A program made the position numbers and the translations under genes. Source: Synechococcus sp. SynAce01 (GTDB lineage Bacteria; Cyanobacteriota; Cyanobacteriia; PCC-6307; Cyanobiaceae). From it: a stretch of DNA of 64,000 nt. Shown here piece after piece: positions 18,088 through 26,480 of this stretch. The stretch is taken from NCBI RefSeq assembly GCF_001885215.1, contig NZ_CP018091.1:1736001-1800000 (forward strand), given 5' to 3'. How positions within the stretch are numbered: position 1 is the first letter of the stretch; each line of letters opens with the position of its first letter. A model generated the notes under the pieces. It ran no database searches and was not told where the DNA came from. It worked only from the letters and a program-made list of their open reading frames with translations.

Positions 18088-18579
18088 TCAAGAATGGTTC
18101 CTGTCGCTAAGGAACGCAAGTAAACCCTTGCAGGCATCTTCCAAGAGATCGAGCACATCCTCAAAGCCGCTTTCCCCGCCGTAGTAGGGGTCTGGAACTG
18201 ATGTGGCTGAAAACTTGGAGCAATACATGGTGATCGGTTCGATCAGGGCCATGCTTTTTTGGTCAAAATTACTCTGTTTGGCCATTCTGCAGACCTGATC
18301 AAAGTTGTCCTGATCCATCGTCAGGATCCGATCAAACTTCAACAAGTCAGCCTTTGTGATCTGTCTTGCCTTGCTGGGTAAGTGGATACCGCGTTGAGCG
18401 GCAGCGGAACGCATTCTTGAATCGGGATCATTCCCGACATGCCAGGCGCCAGTTCCAGCGGATTCGACAAGATAATCCCCGTTGTGTTCGCTTGACTTGA
18501 GTAGATGAACGAAGATCCCCTCGGCAGCTGGGGACCGGCAAATGTTGCCTAGGCAGACGAAAAGTAGGCGCTGGGTCAT
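18088..18579 (-). CDS. Low molecular weight protein-tyrosine phosphatase
   Basis: 163 residues from the ATG at 18579 (MTQRLLFVCLGNICRSPAAEG). The active-site P-loop is V-C-L-G-N-I-C-R-S, matching CX5RS, and the late general acid motif is VPDPYYGG, matching DPYY. It removes phosphate from protein tyrosine, or could act as an arsenate reductase of the same fold. It is the last minus-strand gene of the phycobilisome block, 7 nt after the cpcF stop, so it may be transcribed with cpcEF. Any link to phycobilisome regulation is inference. Confidence 0.9.
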   Translation of the reverse strand: MTQRLLFVCLGNICRSPAAEGIFVHLLKSSEHNGDYLVESAGTGAWHVGNDPDSRMRSAAAQRGIHLPSKARQITKADLLKFDRILTMDQDNFDQVCRMAKQSNFDQKSMALIEPITMYCSKFSATSVPDPYYGGESGFEDVLDLLEDACKGLLAFLSDRNHS

Positions 18580-18586
18580 GGTTGAT

Positions 18587-19282
18587 TCAGGCTGAAAGCT
18601 CAGGTGTAGAGATGCTGCGATCAAGCCGTTGATCGTTCAGTCGCCGCAGGGCCAGATCGGCTCGCAGTCTGACCACCACCACGGGCTCGCTCGCTTCATT
18701 GGCAAGGCTGCGGAGGTTGGTGATCAACTGGGTCACCACGTCTGGATGGCTAAGGAGAGCCGGTGCGAGTTGTTCCAGGCCTGCCGCAACGGCGTAGCGA
18801 ACGATCCACTCGCCATCGCTTTGGCCCTTCTCCAGGGAGGTAAAACAGCGCAGGGTGGCTTCTTCGCGCTCCTCAGGCCCCAGGCCATCGAGCACAAGCT
18901 GTCCGAGGCCCCGGGCAGCGGCTCGGCGCACACTTGGCACCACATCTTCGGCCAGGGCTTGCTCTAAAACGGCCAGTCCTCGGACGTCGCCGATACCAGC
19001 GAGGACCCGGACCGCCCAGGCCCTCGCTCCGTAGTTGTATTGATCAAGATTGGCGAGCAGCGGAGCAACGGCTGGCTTGCCAATCTTGATCAGGCCCTCC
19101 ACGGCCGCCACAGCCGCTCCTGGGTTGTTGAACGTAAGAATCTCCATCAGGCACCCCAGACTTCCAGGGTCTGCCTTGGCACTGAGGGCTTCGGTGGCTT
19201 CCAGCAGTGCTTCGCCCGTGCAGGCTCCTTGAACCGCTGCAATCAGAGTGGCCAGTTCGCCGTGGGGCGTGGATGTCGTCAT
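18587..19282 (-). CDS. cpcF: Phycocyanobilin lyase subunit CpcF
   Basis: HEAT-repeat (PBS lyase) protein of 231 residues that works with CpcE to attach phycocyanobilin to Cys84 of the phycocyanin alpha subunit. Visible: repeated LLANLDQYNYGARAWAVRVL-like helices, VVPSVRRAAARGLGQL, and WIVRYAVAAGLEQLA. Placed directly after cpcE with a 4-nt ATGA overlap and downstream of cpcBA, the standard cpcBA-EF order. Assignment to CpcF rather than another E/F-type lyase rests on this context and on pairing with a CpcE-like partner. Confidence 0.88.
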   Translation of the reverse strand: MTTSTPHGELATLIAAVQGACTGEALLEATEALSAKADPGSLGCLMEILTFNNPGAAVAAVEGLIKIGKPAVAPLLANLDQYNYGARAWAVRVLAGIGDVRGLAVLEQALAEDVVPSVRRAAARGLGQLVLDGLGPEEREEATLRCFTSLEKGQSDGEWIVRYAVAAGLEQLAPALLSHPDVVTQLITNLRSLANEASEPVVVVRLRADLALRRLNDQRLDRSISTPELSA

Positions 19283-20127
19283 AGCAAGTCGTCCATTGCC
19301 GTCAAAACGGCTTCGGCGCTGCCTGGGCTGGGAGCGGCTTCGGCAAGTCCTCGCAGGGCGATCAGTTTGAGGCTGTTCTCCGCCAGGGTTGCGCAGATCG
19401 GCCCCAGTGCTGGCAGCCAGCCACAGGCACCAATGTCCAAGAGCGCTGAACGGCGCACCTGGAGCTGGGGGTGACGAAGCATCGCCACCAGTCGCTCACC
19501 CCAGCAGGGTTGACCTGTGAGCTGAAGCAGGGCTCGGGCGGCGGCATTGCTCACCACCGGTCGTTCATGGTCGAGGAAGGGCGTGATCACCTCCAGCACC
19601 TCCGAATTCGCCACGCCCAACTCCCCCAGGGCCTCCAGCAGGGCCTCACAGGGCTCCACCAGACGAGCTGATCCCTGCTGAGCACGTCCGGGCCCAGCAG
19701 GGCCACCCTTCAGGCGGCGCGCGAGCGGCTCGACGGCTTCGCGCGCGCCCAAGTTTCCAAGTGCTCTTGCCGCGGCTTCGCGCAGTCCTGGGTCGTCATC
19801 ATCAAGTGCGCGGAGAAGATCTGGTATGGCCTGATGGGCCGCCTGCCCGAGTTTGCCAAGGGCTCTGGCCGCATTTCTGGCTACCGCCGTGGCATCAAGA
19901 TCTTGATCTGGATTGTGAACACTGCGTTGTCGCAGGGCCTCAAGTAACAATGTGATGGTTCTTGGATCATCGCTGCGATGCCGCCCTAGCCACCAGGCGG
20001 CGTAGTAACGGGAGGAGGCATCATCAGTCAGGCCGAGTCTGCGTAGTGCCTCGTCTTCGCTGATGGGGCTTCCAATCAGCTCCGAATTTGCTTGCCTCTC
20101 CATCAAATCAACGCCCAATGATTCCAT
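19279..20127 (-). CDS. cpcE: Phycocyanobilin lyase subunit CpcE
   Basis: HEAT-repeat bilin lyase of 282 residues, partner of CpcF for phycocyanin alpha Cys84. The N-terminal DASSRYYAAWWLGRHRSDDP is a CpcE hallmark, followed by repeats such as AARALGKLGQAAHQAIPDLL and LREAAARALGNLGAREAVEPL. The ATG at 20127 touches the T run of the hairpin that follows cpcA; an in-frame ATG at 20103 is an alternative. Expression relative to cpcBA is probably set by read-through of that hairpin. Confidence 0.9.
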   Translation of the reverse strand: MESLGVDLMERQANSELIGSPISEDEALRRLGLTDDASSRYYAAWWLGRHRSDDPRTITLLLEALRQRSVHNPDQDLDATAVARNAARALGKLGQAAHQAIPDLLRALDDDDPGLREAAARALGNLGAREAVEPLARRLKGGPAGPGRAQQGSARLVEPCEALLEALGELGVANSEVLEVITPFLDHERPVVSNAAARALLQLTGQPCWGERLVAMLRHPQLQVRRSALLDIGACGWLPALGPICATLAENSLKLIALRGLAEAAPSPGSAEAVLTAMDDLL

Positions 20128-20152
20128 AAAAAATGGGGGCTTGAAGCCCCCA
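20128..20152 (-). terminator. Hairpin between cpcA and cpcE (terminator or attenuator)
   Basis: On the minus strand: GGGGGCTTCAAGCCCCC followed by ATTTTTT, 27 nt after the cpcA stop and directly before the cpcE ATG. A classic intrinsic terminator shape. Since cpcE and cpcF have no other obvious promoter, it probably works as a partial terminator that keeps lyase mRNA below subunit mRNA. Confidence 0.75.
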
Positions 20153-20178
20153 AGATAGACACTGATCCTTTTGCCAAG

Positions 20179-20667
20179 TCAGACTAGTGCGTTGATCGCA
20201 TAGTCAAGATAGTTATTGGCTTCGGTTGCAGCTTCGCCACTCAGGCCGTGGTTCGCCTTGATATAACGCAGAGCTTCCACATACCAGGAGGGTGAAAGTT
20301 CGAAGGTGCGGTTGATCTCGTCGAGACCGGCGATCAGGTAATCGTCCATGGGGCCGGTGCCACCGGCCACCAGGCAGTAGGTGACCTGACGAAGGTAGTA
20401 GCCAATGTCACGGGCACACTTGGCTTTGCCTTGGGGAGTGGAGGCGTAGTTGGGACCCTGCTGCTGGGTTGTGAACGGGAACTTGGTGTAAACCGCTTGG
20501 GCGGCACCGTTCACCAAGGCATCAGCCTTGGCTGTGAGCTGCTTGGCGGCTTCCAGGCCTGCCTTGGCACGGCCGAAACGGCCGAAGGCGGCTTGCATCT
20601 CAGTGTTGCTGAGAAAGCGAGCCTGGGAATCAGCTGTAGAGACGGCTTCTGTGAGTGGGGATTTCAT
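20179..20667 (-). CDS. cpcA: C-phycocyanin alpha subunit
   Basis: Light-harvesting phycobiliprotein of the rod base. 162 residues, the standard alpha length. Cys84 lies in [13 protein letters not shown] (chromophore Cys, Arg86, Asp87). [21 protein letters not shown] and the C-terminal [12 protein letters not shown] are typical. Only one bilin-binding Cys is seen at the expected place, so a single chromophore is expected, attached by CpcE/F. Co-transcribed with cpcB, 44 nt upstream. Confidence 0.97.
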   Translation of the reverse strand: MKSPLTEAVSTADSQARFLSNTEMQAAFGRFGRAKAGLEAAKQLTAKADALVNGAAQAVYTKFPFTTQQQGPNYASTPQGKAKCARDIGYYLRQVTYCLVAGGTGPMDDYLIAGLDEINRTFELSPSWYVEALRYIKANHGLSGEAATEANNYLDYAINALV

Positions 20668-20711
20668 GGAATGGGAGAAGGGAAGTAAGGGTTGAAAGCT
20701 TCTCTAAAGCG

Positions 20712-21230
20712 TCAAGCGACAGAGGATGCGGCCCGGTCAAAATAGGTGCCAATCTCTGAGGAGAGAGCCGTGCAATCACCTTGGGTGATACCACCGCGAT
20801 CGTTCACAATGCCGAGGGCGGCTTCCTTCATCTTGCGAACACCTTCTGCAACCGAAGCTCCAGGGGTGCCCAAGGCCAGATATGTCTCACGCAGGCCATT
20901 CAGGCAACGATCCTCCAGAACGCTGGAGTCTCCGTTGAAGATTGAATAGGTGACGTAACGAAGAATGATCTCCATGTCGCGCAGGCAGGCAGCCATGCGA
21001 CGGCTGGTGTAAGCGTTACCACCGGGGGCGATCAGGCCGGGTTGCTCAGCGAAAAGGGCGCGAGCCGCGTTAGCGATGATGGTGGATGAATTGCTGGTGA
21101 TGCGATTAACAGCATCAAGACGCTTGTTGCTGTCTGAAACCATTGAAGCTAAAGCATCAAGCTCGCCAGCGGAGATGAAACTGCCACGGGCATCAGCCTG
21201 AGCAATAACCTTTGTGAAAGCATCAAACAT
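20712..21230 (-). CDS. cpcB: C-phycocyanin beta subunit
   Basis: 172 residues from the ATG at 21230 ([16 protein letters not shown]). Chromophore cysteines are at position 82 ([13 protein letters not shown]) and 153 ([12 protein letters not shown]), exactly the expected sites. [16 protein letters not shown] carries the Asn72-type loop region of beta subunits. First gene of cpcBA. The lyases for these two sites are expected to be an S-type (Cys82) and a T-type (Cys153) protein, both present in the locus. Confidence 0.97.
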   Translation of the reverse strand: MFDAFTKVIAQADARGSFISAGELDALASMVSDSNKRLDAVNRITSNSSTIIANAARALFAEQPGLIAPGGNAYTSRRMAACLRDMEIILRYVTYSIFNGDSSVLEDRCLNGLRETYLALGTPGASVAEGVRKMKEAALGIVNDRGGITQGDCTALSSEIGTYFDRAASSVA

Positions 21231-21359
21231 GGGGAAAGCACCTATTCTTGGAGGCAGTGTCTTTGATAATACCCTGACAAACTCCAGGACGTCGAAACGC
21301 CAGAGGCTAGGGCTTCGCTGGCTTGCCGATGCCGAGCACTGGAGGGCCAAGCGACCTGT

Positions 21360-21389
21360 CTATTATTTAATAGGCAAGCCCCGGATCAA
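21360..21389 (-). promoter_or_regulatory. Possible sigma-70-type promoter upstream of cpcB
   Basis: On the minus strand TTGATC is followed after 18 nt by TAATAG, about 130 nt before the cpcB ATG, leaving a long leader. The match is partial and chosen by eye, so it is a candidate only. Confidence 0.3.
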
Positions 21390-21407
21390 GCGGGTGTTAA
21401 CAAAAGG

Positions 21408-21725
21408 TCACCCCCTTTCGTCAAATCGACTGTGAGATCCACCTTTTTCTGCCCAGTAGTGTAAAAGCTCCACCCAGTGTTGATTCATCAATGAGGCCTT
21501 CCCCTGCAGCACCCGGATGATGCGATTGCCAGAATAAAGACTTTTATCAGTATTGACACTGAGGAGGCGTCCGCCAAGGCTCTCCACGGCTTCCGCGAAG
21601 CGATCGATCGCGTTCTGCTCAAGGGACTCCATGACCAAAAAGTTGCCTTTCAAGACAAGGTGCCGGCTGCGAATCCAGCTCCTGAGCCGTTGTTTGGCCA
21701 TGGGTGGCAGATCGGCCCTCGTCAT
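21408..21725 (-). CDS. cpeR: CpeR-type activator of phycoerythrin genes (probable)
   Basis: 105 residues: LPPMAKQRLRSWIRSRHLVLKGNFLV, then NAIDRFAEAVESLGGRLLSV and a C-terminal HYWAEKGGSHSRF. The size, the W-I-R start and the AEKGG.HSR end fit my recollection of CpeR, the small activator needed for phycoerythrin operon expression in other cyanobacteria. Position is strong support: it is the last gene of a cpeC..S-T-R run, as in the cpeCDESTR operon known from Fremyella. Its ATG overlaps the cpeT stop (ATGA). The DNA-binding mode is not evident from sequence. Confidence 0.65.
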   Translation of the reverse strand: MTRADLPPMAKQRLRSWIRSRHLVLKGNFLVMESLEQNAIDRFAEAVESLGGRLLSVNTDKSLYSGNRIIRVLQGKASLMNQHWVELLHYWAEKGGSHSRFDERG

Positions 21726-22354
21726 ACAAGTGACTGGGTTGCGCTCAACGAACAGGGTAATTCGTTTGCAAAACTTTCTATCAGTTCAAACTCAAACTGT
21801 CGATCTGTTAGACCCCAGAGTTGTTCGTGGCTGTTTGGATCACAGCCAAAGTCGCGGCTACGCCAAAGACCTTCTTCAAGTAAAACCTCACTGACAAGGT
21901 AAGTCAGCTGGCCATTGCGCGGAACCAGGCACTGGCAGCCTTCTTCAAGCTGGCCGCGGAAGGTGCTACTGGTTTCAGGGAAAAATTCCATCGCGCAGCC
22001 CTGCCTTGCGATCAGCTCGCTACGCTCCAACTTCTGAAGAAGACTGGGCTCATGACTTGCACCTGCTACTAGGAGGGAATCTGGAGGGCTGAAGTTATCA
22101 ACTCTGAGTCGATCAGGCAGCTGCCGGACATGGTGAACTCCTTGGCGATAGGGACGCCATAGATCAAAGGTATAAGCTTGTTCTGAGTAAAGCCAGCACC
22201 CATCAAAACCCGAAGTAGTAATAGGCCTGAAGGCCAGTTGAATATGGGATAGCTCTGTTGAGTGGGCCGCAAACTGGCGATCATTGCGGTAGAGACCCGC
22301 AATCAGTTGAAGGCATTGAAAAGCTTGGGTATCACTCAAGGCCTTTGCAGCCAT
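21722..22354 (-). CDS. cpeT: T-type phycobiliprotein lyase CpeT
   Basis: About 210 residues from the ATG at 22354 (MAAKALSDTQAFQCL). The CpcT/CpeT family pattern is clear: an N-terminal FAAHSTELSHIQLAFRPI, CWLYSEQAYTFDLWRPYRQ, a central VDNFSPPDSLL, LEEGCQCLVPRNGQLTYLVSEV, and RDFGCDPNSHEQLWG. T-type lyases load the beta-subunit Cys153 or Cys165 site. Lying between cpeS and cpeR, it most likely serves phycoerythrin beta Cys165. A second T-type protein is at 39054-39647. Alternative starts at 22378 and 22429 would overlap cpeS. Confidence 0.85.
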   Translation of the reverse strand: MAAKALSDTQAFQCLQLIAGLYRNDRQFAAHSTELSHIQLAFRPITTSGFDGCWLYSEQAYTFDLWRPYRQGVHHVRQLPDRLRVDNFSPPDSLLVAGASHEPSLLQKLERSELIARQGCAMEFFPETSSTFRGQLEEGCQCLVPRNGQLTYLVSEVLLEEGLWRSRDFGCDPNSHEQLWGLTDRQFEFELIESFANELPCSLSATQSLV

Positions 22355-22367
22355 TGTGGGTTTCTTC

Positions 22368-22913
22368 TCAACTTCCATCGTGCTGGCGAATTTCAGAGGA
22401 AAAAGAAGCTTGGACGATACCTTGGCCACTTTGCGTGCGCATCATGGAGACCCTTAATCTCACATCTTTGGTTGCAAACCAGATGCGTTCTTCGGCGCTG
22501 GATCCTTCATAGGGAGTGATCAATGTGAAGGCACCATCGTCATCAATATTATATCGGCCGATGGCTGGAATCTTTTCTGTATAACCTATGCTACGCAAAA
22601 GTATGCCGCTTTTGCTGTCTGTTGGCACTGGCACAAGCAGGCATTCACCAGCGCTGACATCTGATTCATCCCAATCAGAAGTACCGCGCCAACTCATCCG
22701 AAAGGGATTGGTGATCGCTTGTTGCGCGATGCCATTGAGGTCAAGTAATTGGGCAAGCTCAATCGATTCATTGGGCTCCGCCATAATGACAATTGTGGAA
22801 TCAATTTCCTCAACGTGCCGGAAAGCCAGATTGTGGCCACTTCGCTTTGAATGCCATGTGCCAAGCGACTTCTTGACAAAATTTGAAATCAAAATGTCAG
22901 TCGAGGTCGCCAA
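22368..22913 (-). CDS. cpeS: S-type phycobiliprotein lyase CpeS
   Basis: Lipocalin-like CpcS/CpeS family: SNFVKKSLGTWHSKRSGHNLAF near the N-terminus, then short beta strands such as ECLLVPVPTD and ERIWFATKDVRLRVSMM. S-type lyases attach bilin to Cys82 of beta subunits; in this operon phycoerythrobilin on CpeB is expected. The start is uncertain: the frame opens at 23009, but that ATG lies at the terminator hairpin after cpeD. I use a TTG at 22913, which gives the family-like N-terminus and about 181 residues. Confidence 0.8.
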   Translation of the reverse strand: MATSTDILISNFVKKSLGTWHSKRSGHNLAFRHVEEIDSTIVIMAEPNESIELAQLLDLNGIAQQAITNPFRMSWRGTSDWDESDVSAGECLLVPVPTDSKSGILLRSIGYTEKIPAIGRYNIDDDGAFTLITPYEGSSAEERIWFATKDVRLRVSMMRTQSGQGIVQASFSSEIRQHDGS

Positions 22914-22978
22914 TTCGTTGAAGTGCGGATGAGCCAGATGATTGTGGATTCTTTGGTTTAAGCAACTAACCAATCGCA

Positions 22979-23006
22979 GAAAAAGCCGCCATTGTAAACA
23001 TGGCGG
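22979..23006 (-). terminator. Hairpin between cpeD-like linker and cpeS
   Basis: On the minus strand: GCCGCCATGTTTACAATGGCGGC followed by TTTTT, starting 25 nt after the linker stop. Stem of about 9 bp with a short loop. It separates the abundant linker genes from the lyase/regulator genes cpeSTR and probably works as a partial terminator. Confidence 0.7.
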
Positions 23007-23030
23007 CAATGGGATGCTGATTGTTTTGAG

Positions 23031-23789
23031 CTAGTTCGCAACAGGCTTGACAGTGCGTATACGAGCGCCCTGACGCTGAATCACATTGATTCGCTGAGTG
23101 AGCTGAGCATAGTCAACAGTGATAACTTGGGCCGCTCGTCGGTTGACAGAGCTATTGCGAGGCATGTCAATCACAATCTCGAAGCGTCCATTCTGATTGC
23201 CGCCTGATCTTGTCGCGATCGGCGGGTTGGCCGACTCTGAAAGGTTGGACGCCAAACTGCGAGCATTGGGCTGATTCTGACCCAAGTCACTGCTGGCATA
23301 ACCACGGCATTGATTAACTGTACGAAGAAAATCCTTCGTTTGGCTCAGCTGAGCAGAATCCGTGCGGGTGTAGGGCGCAATATTTTCCCCGAAGGCTAAG
23401 CCGTATTCGTCACTATCTATATAAGAAAGGATCTCAGCCTCGTAGCCTCCAGCAGCATAGATCGCTGTATGCTCGGCGATTTCGGCTTGGTTGCGTGGCG
23501 CCCGGCCGAGCAAATGCTTGAAGTTCAACTCAATGAAACGATATTGTGAGTTCGTGTCAAAGAATCGTTGCCGATAGGCGTCAGAGAGGGCAACTGCTGC
23601 TACAAACTGCCTGACAGAAATGTCACGATTGCGTAGTTGTGACTCTAATGTGCTGAGCCTGTCGGATTCAATGAGGTGAGCATTTCCCAGCACCTGACGA
23701 TAGACCGATGTCATGACATCGTCTAATTCCATTTCATTCGAGCTGGCCCAGAGTTCACTCGTGGGATTCGCTTGTATCCAGAGAGACAT
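23031..23789 (-). CDS. cpeD: Phycoerythrin-associated rod linker, single domain (CpeD-like)
   Basis: 252 residues from the ATG at 23789 (MSLWIQANPTSELW). One PF00427-type linker domain (about 20-160): VYRQVLGNAHLIESDRLSTL, SYIDSDEYGLAFGENIAPY and the hallmark RFIELNFKHLLGRAP. A C-terminal CpcD-like domain (about 195-252) has RFEIVIDMPR and GARIRTVKPV. It joins phycoerythrin hexamers within the rod. Exact naming among CpeC/D/E is by position and size and is tentative. Third linker in the run, 78 nt after the two-domain linker. Confidence 0.8.
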   Translation of the reverse strand: MSLWIQANPTSELWASSNEMELDDVMTSVYRQVLGNAHLIESDRLSTLESQLRNRDISVRQFVAAVALSDAYRQRFFDTNSQYRFIELNFKHLLGRAPRNQAEIAEHTAIYAAGGYEAEILSYIDSDEYGLAFGENIAPYTRTDSAQLSQTKDFLRTVNQCRGYASSDLGQNQPNARSLASNLSESANPPIATRSGGNQNGRFEIVIDMPRNSSVNRRAAQVITVDYAQLTQRINVIQRQGARIRTVKPVAN

Positions 23790-23867
23790 TATTTTAGGGT
23801 AAGGGGAAGTGAATAGACGCGGCATGGTGCTGCGTCAAAGCATCAGCTAAGCCGTTATAAGTGGATC

Positions 23868-25346
23868 TCAGGAGATCTCGCTTATGCTGGTAATGCGGCC
23901 GCTTGTGCTGTGAATGAACTTTAGCTGGCTTGTCATGCGGTCTCCAGCAACTTCATAAGTCGTTTGAGCTTTACGGCGACGGCTTCCGAAGGTTTGGCTT
24001 GTGACCACAATCCTGTAGCGCTTGCCTGGCGGTTCAGTTGATCCACTTGCTGCAGTGGAACGCAACGGAATGATCTGATTGGCACCACCAGTGACCTGGT
24101 TGAGAAGGCGAGAGCTGGTGACTTGTCGGTCCCCTCCGCTATAGCCATTGACGAGCGCAAGGGTGCGGTTGAAACTGTTTTGACTGCGGCCTTCGGCAGA
24201 TTTGACACCTCGGAGGTACGGAACAATATCCTCACCGAAGTTATTGATGTATTCTTCACTATTCAGGAAGTGGTCAATCAAGGCTGCGTATCCTTGGCGA
24301 ATCACGATGTCAAGGGGGACACGGAATTCAGCTTGACTTTCTGGAGCACGGCCGAGCAATTGCTTGAACAGCAATTCCACAAAGCGATAGGGAGAAGACT
24401 TTGTAAAGAACCGCTGCCGATAGTGCTCAGTGAGGCAGACGTTGCGAATGAAGCCCCTGACGCTCACTTCCCCGTCAATCAATTGGGATTCAAGCGATGT
24501 CGGAATATCCCCTTCCATCAGGTGTGGGTTCCCCATCACTTGGCGGTAGACGGCGCGAATAACCTGCTTCACCTCCTCGGCGCTGCTGCCAGCCCAGCGC
24601 TCAATCCTTTGCTGATCTTGTTGTGATACCCCAAACCCTGCGTAAAGCGAGGCGCTGAACGGGGCGCTATCTTGACCGGAAGTGGAACGCATCGGCTTGA
24701 AGACAGCGGTTGGAGAAGGGTTGTATCGGCCGAAATTCAAGCCCGACATAGCTCTTGCTGCAGCGGCAAGATAGGGAAGGGTCTGCGAACGTTTCGGTTG
24801 CGCATTATCACTACTGCTGTTGCTGCCCTTCAGTGAGAGCATTTTGGTGTAATTATTCTGGCCAAGACTGACTTGACTCACAACAGAGCGTAGGTATGGA
24901 ACTGTGTCTTCACCAAAAGCATTCTGGTATTCATCACTACCCGTATAACTTCTAATTTCTTCTTCAAGGCCTTTGCTTTGAAGAATTTCAACTTGTCTGG
25001 AAACTTCAGCTTCTGACTGTGGCGCCCGGCCAAGAAAATGCTTGAAGTTCAGCTCAACAAAACGATGCGGTGAGCATGTTTCAAAAAAGCGACGACGATA
25101 GAGTTCGGAGCAACCCAGCTCCGTGACGAATCCACGGACGGAGAGTTCGCCGTTAGCCAAGCGAGATTCGGAAGAGCTCAGTCGCTCGCTCTCCATCACT
25201 CCGATATTTCCAAACACCTGTTTGTAGGCGGCACGAATGGCCACTTGGCAGGCTTCGGTCCCGGCTTGAGGCCAGAAACTTGTAGGGGCCATGTTTGGCT
25301 GCATCAGATTAGCTTGAGGAGCTTGAAACCGATTGAGGGTAGGCAT
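23868..25346 (-). CDS. cpeE: Phycoerythrin-associated rod linker with two linker domains (CpeE-like)
   Basis: 492 residues from the ATG at 25346. Two PF00427 domains in tandem: the first at about 20-160 (RFVELNFKHFLGRAPQSE, SYTGSDEYQNAFGEDTVPYLR), the second at about 260-400 (AVYRQVMGNPHLMEGDIP, RFVELLFKQLLGRAPES, NSEEYINNFGEDIVPYLRG). A CpcD-like domain at the C-terminus reads KRYRIVVTSQTFG and ends SGRITSISEIS. One molecule could bridge two phycoerythrin hexamers. Double-domain linkers of this kind are known from picocyanobacterial phycobilisomes; whether this is CpeE in others' nomenclature is inference. Confidence 0.82.
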   Translation of the reverse strand: MPTLNRFQAPQANLMQPNMAPTSFWPQAGTEACQVAIRAAYKQVFGNIGVMESERLSSSESRLANGELSVRGFVTELGCSELYRRRFFETCSPHRFVELNFKHFLGRAPQSEAEVSRQVEILQSKGLEEEIRSYTGSDEYQNAFGEDTVPYLRSVVSQVSLGQNNYTKMLSLKGSNSSSDNAQPKRSQTLPYLAAAARAMSGLNFGRYNPSPTAVFKPMRSTSGQDSAPFSASLYAGFGVSQQDQQRIERWAGSSAEEVKQVIRAVYRQVMGNPHLMEGDIPTSLESQLIDGEVSVRGFIRNVCLTEHYRQRFFTKSSPYRFVELLFKQLLGRAPESQAEFRVPLDIVIRQGYAALIDHFLNSEEYINNFGEDIVPYLRGVKSAEGRSQNSFNRTLALVNGYSGGDRQVTSSRLLNQVTGGANQIIPLRSTAASGSTEPPGKRYRIVVTSQTFGSRRRKAQTTYEVAGDRMTSQLKFIHSTSGRITSISEIS

Positions 25347-25379
25347 GGCAGAAACAAGATTAGGACTCAAGGGGATTGA

Positions 25380-26300
25380 TCAATTGACAGGTGTAATGCT
25401 GGCTATTTTCCCGCCCTCGGCGTGAATTCGTTGGTATTGTTCGGAGAGTTTTTCGAATGGGACGTAATACACCCGGCTTGATTGGCGGTAACGCGAAAAC
25501 TTTTGAACTTTGTTCGCTTGATTGCCACTGACCTGAACTCGAAACACCTTTCCCTCTTGGCCGGCTCCGACGCCTGAGCGGGTCTTGCCTATGCCATTCG
25601 GAGAAGCCAGGCGGAAGCTGCTGGCCGTATTGCTGGGGCTGATCACTGGGAAACTGGTGTTCTGGTAAGCGGCACTGCCGAGCTTGGGAGCAATGCCAGC
25701 GACGTCTCCCTTGAGATCGCTGCTGCTGGCTCCCCGGGTGAGCTGGAACATCCAGGTGAATTCCCGCATACTCTTGCCAGCGCCGGTTTGCCAGCCGTGC
25801 AGATAGGGAACGGTGTCTTCGCCAAAGCGATTTTGATATTCGACGCTATCGATAAAACTGTCGATGTCGGCTTGAAATCCAAATTCGTCAAGAATGGTGC
25901 TATGGCTGCGAAGCTCTTCGAAGTTGTCTGGTGCTCTGCCCAGTAAGTGCTTGAAGCTGAGCTCAATGTAGCGATACCGGCTACAGGTATCGAAAAAGCG
26001 GCTTTGGTATGTATCGCTTTTTGCTAATTGCCTGACGAATTCACGAACGCTGATTCGACCGAGCTTGAATTGTGATTCTGCAACGACTTGGCGCTCTTCT
26101 TCCATCACATAGGCATTGCCAAGAACTTGGCGGTAAATTGCTCTGATGATGACGTCTTTATCAGCGTTTTCATCACCCGTGAAATGCTCTTGAGCGCCGA
26201 TTGATGTGAATCGCTCTACGCCAAGGAAGGAAGCAGGTCCAAAGGTCATGCTGGGAGTGCTCGGGGGACTAATGGCATACCCAGGGGGCTTGGGTGCCAT
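25380..26300 (-). CDS. cpeC: Phycoerythrin-associated rod linker (CpeC-like)
   Basis: 306 residues. After a ~45-residue N-terminal extension a PF00427 domain follows (about 48-185): IRAIYRQVLGNAYVMEEERQ, RYIELSFKHLLGRAPDN, DSVEYQNRFGEDTVPYLHG. The C-terminal CpcD-like domain (about 245-306) has GKVFRVQVSGNQ and GGKIASITPVN. First gene of the linker-lyase run and therefore probably the rod linker nearest the phycocyanin. It starts about 110 nt after the terminator that ends the first cpeBA copy, so it needs its own promoter or read-through. Confidence 0.82.
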   Translation of the reverse strand: MAPKPPGYAISPPSTPSMTFGPASFLGVERFTSIGAQEHFTGDENADKDVIIRAIYRQVLGNAYVMEEERQVVAESQFKLGRISVREFVRQLAKSDTYQSRFFDTCSRYRYIELSFKHLLGRAPDNFEELRSHSTILDEFGFQADIDSFIDSVEYQNRFGEDTVPYLHGWQTGAGKSMREFTWMFQLTRGASSSDLKGDVAGIAPKLGSAAYQNTSFPVISPSNTASSFRLASPNGIGKTRSGVGAGQEGKVFRVQVSGNQANKVQKFSRYRQSSRVYYVPFEKLSEQYQRIHAEGGKIASITPVN

Positions 26301-26421
26301 GGTTCAGTTCTTCAAGATCTTACTAATGGGCACCGGCCCATTCTCTTCTCATGCGTCAATTGTTACATCAATCCGACGATCAGGGCTTGATCGTTTTGTT
26401 GAGTTCAATCAGCGAATCTGA

Positions 26422-26449
26422 CAAAAAAGCGGCCCCGAGTGGGGGCCGC
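26422..26449 (-). terminator. Terminator after cpeBA copy 1
   Basis: On the minus strand GCGGCCCCCACTCGGGGCCGC followed by TTTTTT, 54 nt beyond the cpeA stop. A strong intrinsic terminator. The same element with small changes follows the second cpeBA copy, so it lies within the duplicated block. Confidence 0.85.
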
Positions 26450-26480
26450 AGAAGAGGCTGCAAAAGAACAACGTGAGGCG

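Noticed and set aside
17789-18184. 131-codon plus-strand frame before the phosphatase gene
   Set aside because: Overlaps the 3' end of the convergent phosphatase, lacks protein-like composition, and has no recognisable motif.
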